NCBI GenBank assembly: GCA_003116995.1
Contig: BDSL01000066.1
Location: 124,001-188,000 of the forward strand
DNA: 64,000 nucleotides
Direction: 5' to 3'
Origin: Yamagishiella unicocca
Taxonomy: Eukaryota; Chlorophyta; Chlorophyceae; Chlamydomonadales; Volvocaceae
The notes below the pieces were generated by a model that was given only the letters and a program-made list of their open reading frames with translations, searched no databases and was not told the DNA's origin. Position numbers and translations under genes: made by a program. Below are positions 43,931-55,700 of the stretch, in pieces. How positions within the stretch are numbered: position 1 is the stretch's first letter; the number at the start of each line of letters is the position of its first letter.

Positions 43931-46125
43931 GCCACGAAGGGGCTAGCGAGGCAGCGAGGCCCGTCCGCCAGTGGCTCGGTGGGGAGATGTTATGCTTGCG
44001 TACCCCTAACCCCGAAGGGTCTAGCGAGGCAGCGAGGCCCGTCCGCCACGGCCCGAAGTGGCTCGGTGGGGAAGATGCTATGCTTGCGTACCCCTAGCCC
44101 CGAAGGGTCTAGCGAGGCAGCGATGCCCGTCCGCCACGGGCCGCAGTGGCTCGGTGGGGGAGATGCTATGCTTGCGTACCCCTAGCCCCGAAGGGTCTAG
44201 CGAGGCAGCGATGCCCGTCCGCCACGGCCCGCAGTGGCTCGGTGGGGAGATGCTATGCTTGCGTACCCCTAGCCCCGAAGGGTCTAGCGAGGCAGCGATG
44301 CCCGTCCGCCACGGCCCGCAGTGGCTCGGTGGGGAAGATGCTATGCTTGCGTACCCCTAGCCCCGAAGGGTCTAGCGAGGCAGCGATGCCCGTCCGCCAC
44401 GGGCCGCAGTGGCTCGGTGGGGGAGATGCTATGCTTGCGTACCCCTAGCCCCGAAGGGTCTAGCGAGGCAGCGATGCCCGTCCGCCACGGCCCGCAGTGG
44501 CTCGGTGGGGAGATGCTATGCTTGCGTACCCCTAGCCCCGAAGGGTCTAGCGAGGCAGCGATGCCCGTCCGCCACGGCCCGCAGTGGCTCGGTGGGGAAG
44601 ATGCTATGCTTGCGTACCCCTAGCCCCGAAGGGTCTAGCGAGGCAGCGATGCCCGTCCGCCACGGCCCGCAGTGGCTCGGTGGGGAAGATGCTATGCTTG
44701 CGTACCCCTAGCCCCGAAGGGTCTAGCGAGGCAGCGATGCCCGTCCGCCACGGCCCGCAGTGGCTCGGTGGGGAAGATGCTATGCTTGCGTACCCCTAGC
44801 CCCGAAGGGTCTAGCGAGGCAGCGATGCCCGTCCGCCACGGCCCGCAGTGGCTCGGTGGGGAGATGCTATGCTTGCGTACCCCTGGCCCCGAAGGGTCTA
44901 GCGAGGCAGCGATGCCCGTCCGCCACGGCCCGCAGTGGCTCGGTGGGGAAGATGCTATGCTTGCGTACCCCTAGCCCCGAAGGGTCTAGCGAGGCAGCGA
45001 GGCCCGTCCGCCACGGGCCGCAGTGGCTCGGTGGGGGAGATGCTATGCTTGCGTACCCCTAGCCCCGAAGGGTCTAGCGAGGCAGCGATGCCCGTCCGCC
45101 ACGGCCCGCAGTGGCTCGGTGGGGAGATGCTATGCTTGCGTACCCCTAGCCCCGAAGGGTCTAGCGAGGCAGCGATGCCCGTCCGCCACGGCCCGCAGTG
45201 GCTCGGTGGGGAAGATGCTATGCTTGCGTACCCCTAGCCCCGAAGGGTCTAGCGAGGCAGCGATGCCCGTCCGCCACGGCCCGCAGTGGCTCGGTGGGGA
45301 AGATGCTATGCTTGCGTACCCCTAGCCCCGAAGGGTCTAGCGAGGCAGCGATGCCCGTCCGCCACGGCCCGCAGTGGCTCGGTGGGGAAGATGCTATGCT
45401 TGCGTACCCCTAGCCCCGAAGGGTCTAGCGAGGCAGCGATGCCCGTCCGCCACGGCCCGCAGTGGCTCGGTGGGGAGATGCTATGCTTGCGTACCCCTGG
45501 CCCCGAAGGGTCTAGCGAGGCAGCGATGCCCGTCCGCCACGGCCCGCAGTGGCTCGGTGGGGAAGATGCTATGCTTGCGTACCCCTAGCCCCGAAGGGTC
45601 TAGCGAGGCAGCGAGGCCCGTCCGCCACGGCCCGCAGTGGCTTGGTGGGGAGATGCTATGCTTGCGTACCCCTAGCCCCGAAGGGTCTAGCGAGGCAGCG
45701 ATGCCCGTCCGCCACGGCCCACAGTGGCTCGGTGGGGAGATGCTATGCTTGCGTACCCCTAGCCCCGAAGGGTCTAGCGAGGCAGCGATGCCCGTCCGCC
45801 ACGGCCCGCAGTGGCTCGGTGGGGAGATGCTTTGCTTGCGTACCCCTAGCCCCGAAGGGTCTAGCGAGGCAGCGATGCCCGTCCGCCACGGGCCGCAGTG
45901 GCTCGGTGGGGAAGATGCTATGCTTGCGTACCCCTAGCCCCGAAGGGTCTAGCGAGGCAGCGATGCCCGTCCGCCGCAGCCCGCAGTGGCTCGCGGGGGG
46001 AAGTGCAATGCTTGCGTACCCCTAACCACGAAGGGTCTAGCGAGGCAGCGAGGCCCGTCCGCCGCAGCCCGCAGTGGCTCGCGGGGGGAAGTGCAATGCT
46101 TGCGTACCCCTAACCACGAAGGTAC
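43931..46125. repeat. 87/88-bp satellite block 2, about 25 copies with higher-order repeats
   Basis: The units are homologous to block 1 (GAGGCAGCGATGCCCGTCCG, GCAGTGGCTCGGTGGGG, CCCCGAAGGGTCTAGC) but far more uniform. Marker variants (CGGGCCGCAG, CCCCTGGCCCCG) recur about 614 bp apart (44400/45011 and 44880/45495). A seven-monomer unit is therefore duplicated head to tail at about 44400-45625. Confidence 0.9.
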
Positions 46126-46549
46126 CTGCTAGGGTAACGTATGCCGATTCTCTCTGATGTGCACGTATGACACCATTCCCCTGACTCTAAGAGGATTCCT
46201 TACAGCGATTCAAACGTTACGCCGCACCGACCTGCATGACTGGGGCGCCTCGGCGCCCGCGGGCCGGGTCGGAGGGGCCGGCCGTTGTCTGGTTGTAGCC
46301 TTCGTTGTCTTCCTGACCGTTCTCGACAATCTGCACGAGCGTGTTTAGCCACCGAGTTAGATCAAATTCTGTTAGGCCGAAGCCGGGCGTCCCTATGGCG
46401 TATGAACTCCCCCCCAAAACAGTGCGAGGGGTGGCGCAAGGCAACGCAAGGACTGGGTCCACATGGAAGCATATTAATTGAAAGAAAGCAAGTCGGTCTT
46501 GGTGTAGCCGCTCTGGAAGTGACAAGCTCCGACAATTTGTTTCCGGCGC
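46126..46549. other. Unique segment between satellite block 2 and B2
   Basis: A minus-strand frame (46552-46217) reads GFGLTEFDLTRWLNTLVQIV followed by an acidic patch. It is unassigned and may belong with the other minus-strand patches as decayed element coding sequence. Confidence 0.3.
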
Positions 46550-46736
46550 CAAATTGAAATCGCGGACCGAGGGCTGATGTCCCTTGTCGACGCGTCAGAG
46601 GAAATCTTGTTATAGGCCAAGACTTGTTACCGATAGCTTGACCTTCCTGCTGCAGTCGGGAAGTCCTACGCCCTCTAGGGGCCCTATGTTCTGCATTCCG
46701 TACCGCCCCTCGTACTGGCATTCCAGAAATGGCCAT
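46550..46736 (+). repeat. Split direct repeat B2 (right end)
   Basis: Second copy of B. The sequence after GGCCAT (GGTTACAGGG) differs from that after B1 and marks the right boundary of the element. Confidence 0.9.
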
Positions 46737-47521
46737 GGTTACAGGGACCCACTGGAAACTTTGTTTCCTTCCCTTCCGCATTGTTTTCGGCCACTTTGTA
46801 GAGATCGATCTATGGCACTGCACTTCCTTGCGTTTGGGACCCACTGTTGCTGCGAAGCACTTGCAATTGGGGCCGTACCGGTCTGAGGTTGAGTCGTCCC
46901 TGGGACCCAGTATCAAGCTTGTTACATGCTGTGTATCGCCTAGCTATTGTTTCGGCCTTTTTGTAGAGCTTCGTCCTCGACGGCACTGGTCGTCGGTGCG
47001 TTTGGGACCTATTGTGTCTTGGACGACGCTCTTGTATGGGGGACCTATTGTGGATTGGACGCTCTTGTATCGGTGTTCAGACTCTGTTATTTTTCCTCGG
47101 TTGTTCGCTGGCTGTTGCTGTGGCGGTTGCGGCCAGTCGGTAGGGTAACATGTGGCTCTTGCTTTGCGGTGTCCGGTGTTCGGTGTTCTGAACTGGTTTA
47201 CGTTGTGTTATTGTTGGTCTCTAGCATACGATTATGTATACCACACAATTTGCTGTTGGAATTAAAGATTGGGGGACCCTCGATAATGAAGGCCAGTATG
47301 GGGTGTACGGCATTGCACGCTGGTGGGGTCATTCTCGTAGGAACGAGCTTGGCCAGGGACGCAAACGACGCAGCTCCGGAGTCGCTGTTGCTTCATCCAC
47401 CTCATACACACGACCTGCATCTCAACACGAGAACGGGAGGTCAGGCTACAGTTCTACAGGCAAAAATACAACTCAACACGGTATACTCACGAAGCCACCG
47501 GGCATGGACGGCACAGTCGGA
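46737..47521. other. Right flank of the element, low-copy internal repeats
   Basis: Two related blocks (CATTGTTTTCGGCCACTTTG near 46779 and CTATTGTTTCGGCCTTTTTG near 46944), each followed by TGCGTTTGGGACC, suggest a decayed repeat. Long frames occur but no domain is seen. Confidence 0.4.
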
Positions 47522-47964
47522 ATGCCTCTATTATCTTGTAATGTTCCAACCAGCTGCACCATGACGAAGGCTCGTGCCGAGAGAACAACGCCAGCTGGCC
47601 GACGCGCCTACCTGCGGGCACTACTCCCACAGCTCCTGGCATACGCAAGCGCGGGAGTCCTTGATGAGTACCAATTATGGGTCAATACTTCCAACGCAGA
47701 TGACATTGAATACATGAAGCAAGTGGCCACGGATCACCCTGAGGTTGTGAAGCTTTGTTATCTGCCCGAGGGGGTGTCCTTGAATGGTAATTTTTCGATT
47801 GCACATTTCTTCAGGTCGTGCACCGCTATGTATACGTTCGCTTTGATGACGACACTGTTGTCATTGACAGTGTCGATGCTTTTAAAACGTTTCTGGATTT
47901 CCGCATCGACAACCCCCAATACTTTTTGACTTATGCAAGACATGGCTTATCGAGTGAAGTATGA
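47522..47964 (+). pseudogene. Glycosyltransferase-like fragment, frameshifted and truncated
   Basis: The first frame reads GRRAYLRALLPQLLAYASAG, then LDEYQLWVNTSNADDIEYMK and LNGNFSIAHFF. At about 47814 the reading frame must change to continue with YVYVRFDDDTVVIDSVDAFK and FRIDNPQYFLTYA before TGA at 47962-47964. The blocks NFSIAHFF and RFDDD resemble a glycosyltransferase-like family common in algae, with DDD as the likely metal-binding motif. It stops soon after that motif, where relatives continue much further, so the gene is truncated. An intron is unlikely because only about 28 bp would be removed. Family assignment is from memory of the motif pattern. Confidence 0.45.
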
Positions 47965-48611
47965 ATGAGATAAGGCTGTTTATTGCGAATAGACTGCCGT
48001 GGCGTGCAGGTGTGCAGCGCACGGTGCGGGTACGACGACTGGTACGGCGACTGGTGGCTGGCTACTGCTTAGGTTGCGCGCCTGCCTGTCCTCAGTATCT
48101 GCCGTTGTGCTGATAGTGCCAAAGAGCCGTGTCCCTCTGCCGGGACGGCAGCCTCTTAACATGCCCACCCTCCTCCCCTGGGTAGCAGACGTGTTCACGG
48201 ATCTGCTGCACTCGACGTCGGGGGCGCCGCTCCGGTCTCAATACGGGGCGCCGGGGGCGCCCCGTCTTGCGGGGTCCCGTTAGGTTTGGGTGGTTTCGTC
48301 GCCTTTCGGGGCGTTCGATTCTTGTCGCCTTGCAGGGCGTGTTTGCCGTGTGTTCAGGCGCGGGGTGCAATGTGGTGACTGTCATCACTGTCGGCCACTA
48401 GTGCAATCTCAATATGGGTGGGTGTCAGGGGCGTGCGTCTTTCTATTGTTTCTGGATTTTGTGTCTCCGAAGGGGTGGCTGGGATCTGAGTGCTGGCCAT
48501 TCGACCCCTTCTTCTGCTGTAACGCGATACGGCAGTAATGAGCAATAAACATCCTAAACAACGCAGTCATATCGCACATCCACCAGCGCCATGGCACGTT
48601 GAACCTTCAGG

Positions 48612-49600
48612 CAACACACAAATGCCGGGAACACGGTCATGACATGCACCGTATTCTCACCAATTACACCCGTGCTCCCAACGATTCCCCGGCTCATATC
48701 ATTCACAAGGATGCCCGGTACCCTCTATATGACGTGTAAGGACTATTCGTTGTGTCCGGACCAATTGCAAGGGCGGGAACACAGCCTAAAATGCTGGGAA
48801 CACGGTCATGACACGCACCGTATTCTCACCAATTACACCCGTGCTCCCAACGATTCCCCGGCTCATATCATTCACAAGGATGCCCGGTACCCTCTATATG
48901 ACGTGTAAGGAATATTCATTGTGTCCGGACCAATTGCAAGGGCGGGAACACGGCCAAAAATGCTGGGAACACGGTCATGACACACACCATGTTTCCACCA
49001 ATAACACCCGTGTATGTTCCCATCAATTCCCCGGCTCATATCATTCACAAGGATGCCCGGTACCCTCTGTATGACGTATAAGGAATATTCGTTGTGTCCG
49101 GACCAATTGCAAGGGCGGGAACACGGCCTAAAATGCTGGGAACACGGTCATGACACGCACCATGTTTCCACCAATAACACCCGTGTATGTTCCCATCGAT
49201 TCCCCGGCTCATATCATTCGCATGCATGGATGCCCGGCACCCTCTGTATGACGTATAAGGACTGACTATTCGTTGTGTCCGGACCAATTGCAAGGGCGGG
49301 AACACGGCCTAAAATGCTGGGAACACGGTCATGACACGCACCGTGTGTTCCCACCAATAACACCCGTGTATGTTCCCATCGATTCCCCGGCTCATATCAT
49401 TCGCATGGATGCCCGGTACCCTCTGTATGACGTATAAGGACTATTCGTTGTGTCCGGACCAATTGCAAGGGCGGGAACACGCCCTAAAATGCCGGGAACA
49501 CGGTCATGACACACACCGTGTGTTCCCACCAAGCAATAACACCTCGTGTTCCCAACGATTCCCCGGCTCATATCATTTGCAAGGATGCCCGGCAACGACG
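48612..49600. repeat. 170-183-bp tandem repeat, about six copies
   Basis: Units contain GGGAACACGGTCATGACACG, CCCCGGCTCATATCATTC, GATGCCCGGTACCCTCT and CGTTGTGTCCGGACCAATTG. Copies start near 48627, 48795, 48965, 49137, 49318 and 49496. Variation includes small insertions (CATG, TGAC). No gene is visible across it. Confidence 0.9.
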
Positions 49601-52600
49601 ATTATGGTGTTGTCTACCGTGGGCCCCTCAGCTCTGTCAGCAGGCACCTCGCAGATGATTTCCATGTAATCCGCACGTTGGTTTGCTAATAAGCAACGCT
49701 CTGGCCTTCCACGACAAGGGCATGTCGGTTGGCGCTTCACGGTACTGACCATGCGGCATGCGCCCGGAATTGGCGCATGCAATCAATTCATATTGTCTTC
49801 CTCTTACACTTCTGTCAAGGTGGTTCTATCCTTGCGTGGTGAAACAGCCCTGCTGCTGTTGTCACACACGTCTTGTTCAGTGTCAGGCGATGCGCCCGAT
49901 GGTTCTACCTATTGGTCTGGAACCCACTGTAATCGTTACAACAACACGTGGCTAAGCAAGCAACCGCCGGCCTTTACGGAATTAAGGGGGCCCCGCCCTT
50001 TTTCCGGCTTCGAGGAAGCCGACACCCCTTGTTTGGATTATTTTCGGCCATTGTGTACGGACAGGGGCGCATCTCTCTGGGCTCATGTCGCACCGCGGGC
50101 TGGGCCCACTTGCGCAGCCGTAGTTATGGCCGGCCGCCGCGGCAGACATGTTGGCGGCCGGGTGCGGGCGTGCATCACACAACCTAGTACCGGTGCTGCA
50201 TAGGTTGCTCCGAAGAGGCTTTGCTCTCGACCTCGCTTACGAGCACCCCCAGCACATAAACTAACGGTTAACCGAGAGCGCGGCAGAGGCGTGTCGTTAG
50301 TGCGCGCCCACGTGACGTCACGTCGAGGGCCCTATTCCTGGTCCTGCAACTGCCGCCTCCCTAATCGGCCCAACCGCCTTGCAGGTGCAGCTGCCCAGCC
50401 AGCTCACTGGCCCAAATGCTTTGCGAACCATGCTAGGGTGGAGAAGGAACGTACACGTCCGGTGTTTCGCTGAGTATGTTGACTGGCACGTCATCACGCT
50501 TCATACACGGACCACGCGCTATCGCGGGCCCCAACCACTCGACATCGCCGCCACTACGCGACAGTGAAAGCGTCGACGCAAAACACGACAATAAAGCTAC
50601 CTCATTTCCTTAGCTAATACAAGCCTTGACCCTAAACCCTAAAGGACGCGAGTAGGCACGAAGACGGCTGCGCACCACCATGTCCGTATCGGCAGCGACC
50701 TCATCTCCACGCCGCCTGCCTTCGTTGCCGACCTCTGCGTGTTCTTAAAACTGAGCGAGCCGCTCTGTCCATCCATGTACGGCGCTTGCGATTCATTTGA
50801 TTGACTGTTCCGTTCCTCAACCACGCGTCACGAACATGCGGTTCGTGCCTAGGCCCAAACTCCTCCTCACACCACCACCATCGCCATCTAAGCGCAAGGT
50901 AGGAAGCGAGCTGCTGTTGCGAGCGGGGCCGTGGTGCCACACGATCCCCCAGCAGTAAGGCTCGCAACACGTCTCCTCCTAAAGAGGCACGATGCGCAAC
51001 ATCCTAGTTAAGCTCCGTTCCCTTCCAGGAAACTAATAGCGTAGCTAGACTACGTTCATCTCCTTGCGCCTCAGGCGGGCGCCTCATTGAAACTGGAGCT
51101 ACGAGACGGCGGCCGTCTTCATCCTCCAGAAGTCACGACTATCTGCCCATCAAACAGTAATACAACAAAACCCTGTGAGCCCAGGTAGACGCTTGTTTGA
51201 TGCCCATCCACCGCAGCGGCCGCGCCGTGGTCGGTACAATGCGTGCGATGCCTACACCTGCCCTCGAGACCCTGCCAAGGTTGGGTGCAGCCTCCAAAGA
51301 CCACACCCACAACCACAACCACAGTCAGCAACTCCAGGGAGGTCCCATCGGCCTCGAAATTAATAACCCCATCCCACCCCACCCCAACCAGCCCTCATTC
51401 CCAATAACCTCAGCGTAGCAACCGAACCTTCTGGGAGACCACATCCGTTGCGGTTCTGCGACGAACCGGTCAACCGCCCTAACCGACGGACCAACTACGT
51501 TAATACAGCCAGTGCGCGATGACGTAATGCACGGTCCCCGCACAGTCACCGCACGACCGTGCCCTCCAAAGGGCTCCTCCCTAGATCCGGCCGTTATCGT
51601 GGCGATATCGCACACGCAGACATGGTACGGCACTTTGAAGCGAGAGCAGGCCAGGTTATATTACCAGCGCCTGCTGCTGCCCGACCGCGTGATCCCGTTG
51701 GTCGTGAAATCCGTGGAACCAGACCCCGCCAGCTCGTCGGTAATCCTGACTACAGAACTAGTGGGCTCACGAGCCATACAACCCTATGAAGCAGTCCCCT
51801 CCGCACGCATCGCTGCGAGTTGCGCATGGCAAACGCGGGCATCGCCGCCACGGCTAGAGGCCAAAGCCAACCTGCCACCTCACCGAGGATTCCATCCACC
51901 GCAGTTCCTGCTTAACGTTGAAGGGATTTCATTCAACCATCGCAGCAGCAGCATTATTTGCATAATCGGCCCGACATGCCGGACGACTATGTTTCTTAGA
52001 AAGCGTCCATCCATGTGTTTGTGCTCGCCACGCGCTTGCGGCCTGAACTACTCCCGCAGATGAGACGTCGCTCCGAAACCATTTTGCCGACCCAGCGGCA
52101 CGCTCAGGGGCTTCGGCGCGCGCCCATTGATCCCCACACAATCAGGTGGAGAATTGCAACGGCTGCAACGGTCTGCCGTACAATTGTTCAGGCGTAGGCT
52201 CTCCAGAATGTAGCGCGCACAAAGGAAAATTTGATTGGCGCAGGATGCCTCGCCCCTTTTTCATCACATGGTAAAGCCTCCCCCAATGCGCTGGGCGCAC
52301 ACGAGCACGCATGTGTCGAATTTTATCATGAGGAACACTCGAGCCATGATCGGCACCAGTATCGGGGGGCTTGCATGGAAGGCACGGATGCCGGCCCACC
52401 CCTGATGGCAAGCAAGCACCTATCCATAAGCGCACGATGACAAGAACGTCGTCAAGCTCAGCCCGTCCTCCAAAACGCAAGACACAGGATCATAAGTAGA
52501 AATCTTGTCGCCCTAACCTACACCTCAACAGTAGTCCCACAATGCCCACCACCTCGGCTGACTCGAACGGCTGGCAGCAGCGCCACCGCTGGCGCCTAGC

Positions 52601-52702
52601 GTTAGGACACCGACCTACTCGCTGCGTGAAAAGTAAGCAGCTGGTCCGGGCTTCAGGCTGGCACTGGCGCCGTTGCGAAGGGTGCGCTGCTTGTCAACTC
52701 AT
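49601..52702. other. About 3 kb without a recognised gene
   Basis: Frames at 49782-49573 (-) and 51512-52063 (+) are open, but neither shows a known domain or a convincing exon structure. A short CCCTAAACCCTAAA tract lies at 50630. The base composition is mixed. Confidence 0.4.
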
Positions 52703-55700
52703 CTAGTGGTTTGCCAAGTTGGTGTTGGAGAAGCGAGACGTCGAGGTCATGCTCGGCCGCTGCGGACGCGGTGACGCAGAGGACCAACAACATACGTGCG
52801 GGTGTAAGCGCTGGTGCTTCGAAATCAATCAAGCACCGAGGTATGTAGCAAGGTCCGCACAGCAAGGGTAAAACCTGGCACCAGCCGGCCATCAAGGACC
52901 CTAGAGGGCGCCCGCCCCCCCCCCCGGTGGTTCCCCCATGAGGGTCAATTAGACCTAGAACCCCCTCAGGACGCAGACCCACAGCGCACGTTACACACCC
53001 AAGGGTTTTAAGAAAACCAAGGTTGGAAAGGTGGTCGAACTGCAGCATGCAAAGTCCGGGCGCTTGTTCCCATGGTCCCGCTTGCTCCCAGGGCCCCAGC
53101 AATCCCCGCACCCTCCCCCGCCTCTGAACTCACCCTCGCCACCTTGAACAGCCACGGATGTTTCAGCAGCTGCGGCGCTGTGGGACGCTCCGTGGGGCTC
53201 TCGTTCAGCGAGACCATGATGAAGTCCTTGGCGGCGGCCGACACGGAGGCGGGGAAGCGCAGGGTCTTGCGCGTCGCCTGCTCCGCCATGAACGCCGCCA
53301 CGCCCGCGCGGACGCCGCCGCCCTCCTCGGCCGCGCCGTTGGCGACGAAGGGCGGGAAGCCAACCAGCATCTCGTACGCCAGGACCCCAACGCTCCAGAT
53401 GCTGCGGGGTCGCCGTCGTCGACGGGGGCAACAAAAACAAAACACGGTCAGGCGCGTCATCGGCGCGTCGACCACGCCGTGCGGCAAGATGTACGACGAG
53501 CCGTACGACGAGCCGTACGACAAGCCGTACGACAAGCCGCGCACCAACGGACCCACTCCACGCGCCCTCCCGGCCTTCACTCAGCCATGGTTGCTGGAAG
53601 TGAGCTGTTCAAATGTTTGTTTGAGGCTTGTCACGTCATAGCAGTTGACCCACCCATGCACGTGCGCAGGGCCGCCCGGGGGATAACAGAAAACTAACTG
53701 TAACTGGTTACGCGGGCGGGGGAGGGTGGCGACTCACTCGATGGCGGTGGTGTAAGCGAGGTTCGGGTTGTCCTTGTTGTCATCGGGGGCGTGCTTCAGA
53801 GGGCAGCGCTCTACCTCAGGCGCCTGGGAGAGGGGACGAGGGCACCAGCCACCAGGTACATCAGCCGCCGCATGGAAAGCCCGCGCCTGGGATTTGCACT
53901 TCACCAACCCAAACAACTGAACATACCCCCTCCTATTAGCCCCAACAAGGCCAGCCAGAAGGATAAGCGGTACCAATGGGTACTGCGAGTGAAAACCGAA
54001 ACCCGAAAACCGGCAACCGACGCGCGGACGACTCACCATGTAATCCGCTGGAACGCCGCGGGGCCCAGTCCAGGGAGGGAGACGCATGCAAGGGAGGGGC
54101 AGCGGGGGGGATGGCACACCTCAGATCGGACGTCAGGCGCCAGCCTGCTCGAGATAGCGCTGGGGCTAGGGCAGCAGCCGACCAAGAACAACACAGGTGA
54201 GGACCTCCCTAGGTGTGCCACCAGCATCTGCGGGCAGCTGCCGCACCTGTCCCCGTGCGCGTCACCGCGCGCTCGTCGTGCACGTTGATGCTCACGCCAA
54301 AGTCCGCGATCTTCAGCGCCCAGTCGTTCGTGAAGAGGATGTTCTCCTGCACGCGGCCCAACAGCACACGCACCACCGCCGGGCAGGTGAGTCAACGCCC
54401 AACGCCCGCACATGGGAATAGCAGGGGAAGGGATGCCGCGGCGATGTTCCTCCACAGCACAGCACAAGGGCAGTCCAGACCGCACGAAAACACGGCCAGA
54501 GTCTTTCGACCAGAGTACCGGCACCGGGTGTGCTGTCACAGCCGGCAGCTCAGGAGCCGCACGGAAACCTCGCGACCCCGGCACACCAACAAAGCCGTGC
54601 TGTGCAAACCTCCCCCTTCCCCTGCCACCCAGCAGTACGAGCGGATGGGGCGACAAACGGCGGATACAATGGGTACTATCCTGGGTGGCCGGCACCGGAG
54701 GCACCAGGGGCAGTCGCGAGTTTCGCCATCACTTCGGGTTGTCGTCCCACCCACCCACCCACCCACCCACCCACCCACCTATCCACCCACCTATCCACCC
54801 ACCTAGCCATCCAGCCATCCAGCCAGCAACCACCCATCCACCCACCGGTTTGATGTCCCGGTGCATGATCCCGCGGGAGTGCAAGTACAAGAGCGCGTCC
54901 AGGAAAGGCGCCAGGATCAGCTCCGACGTCTGCGGTGGGAACGAGGGGTGCGATGCGGCAAGGGGTTGCATGAGGGGTTGGCGCCGCTAGCAGTGGAGTT
55001 CTGGCTCGTGCCCGGTGCCACCCACATGGGGGCTGCATGATGACCGGCCTGCAGAAGCGCCCATGAGGGCCATCCTAGCGCTCATCACACGTGCCCGCCC
55101 CTCCCTCCTCGCCTCACAGCTCCTACCCGCCGAACCAACTGCACCAGGCTTGGGTGCGCCGACGGGTTCGAGGGAGCTGCCGAAGCCGCGCAACTCCACC
55201 CAAAACCCAACCTCCGAAACCCAACCTCCGAAACCCAAGTAGGTATCTGTCCGTCCGAGTTTGACAGCACCGCCGCCTCCACCACGGCAGCACCCTGTGG
55301 AACCTTGCGGCTGCGATGCGTTTCCTTCTTCGCCATACCCATATATTGTCGGTTATTCCCCCTCGGTAATACCCGCTCATTTCTTCCAACCCCGCACCCG
55401 CCCCCGTCTCTTTCGCCGCGCCGCTGGGGCCTCTTCGTTGCTTTGACCCCTGTCCACCCGCTTAGCGCCTGGATATTGTTTCTAACGCCCCCTGCTGCCC
55501 CCTGCCCGCATGCTTCGCGTCGACCGCTTTCCCCACCCGCTCTGGGCCCTGGCCAGGTGAGTTCCGCCACTGGGTTGGGCCTCTGTTCTGGTAGTGTTTT
55601 GCTAGACGTTGCGTTCTTGTCTGCGGGCGTCGGGACCTGCGTCTGGGCTTTCGCGTCCCCCATGGCGGCGCGGCGCGGCTTCGGCGGGTCGGGACGGGGA

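Larger units (their letters stand above)
38593..46736 (+). mobile_element. DIRS/PAT-type element with split direct repeats and tyrosine recombinase
   Basis: The 8,144-bp element has the layout A1 (38593-38723) - recombinase ORFs - B1 (40629-40815) overlapping A2 (40813-40940) - satellite region - B2 (46550-46736). This A1...B1A2...B2 order is the split-direct-repeat layout described for PAT-like members of the DIRS group, which includes elements known from volvocine algae. A CAT trinucleotide starts A1, sits at the B1/A2 overlap and ends B2, as expected if recombination of a circular intermediate uses that core. I found a recombinase but no reverse transcriptase or RNase H. The element is therefore either a non-autonomous derivative or RT lies in a form I did not recognise. 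Confidence 0.8.

Noticed and set aside
43979..46113. Series of 71-187-residue plus-strand frames beginning MARWGRCYACVP
   Set aside because: They are identical frames generated by the 87/88-bp satellite, starting at the same base of each monomer; no evidence for translation.
46362..46916. 184-codon minus-strand frame
   Set aside because: It runs straight across the B2 repeat boundary and matches no family; it follows from base composition.
47787..47814. Intron explaining the glycosyltransferase-like frame change
   Set aside because: A GTAATT...TTCAG intron would be only about 28 bp, too short for normal splicing; a frameshift is simpler.
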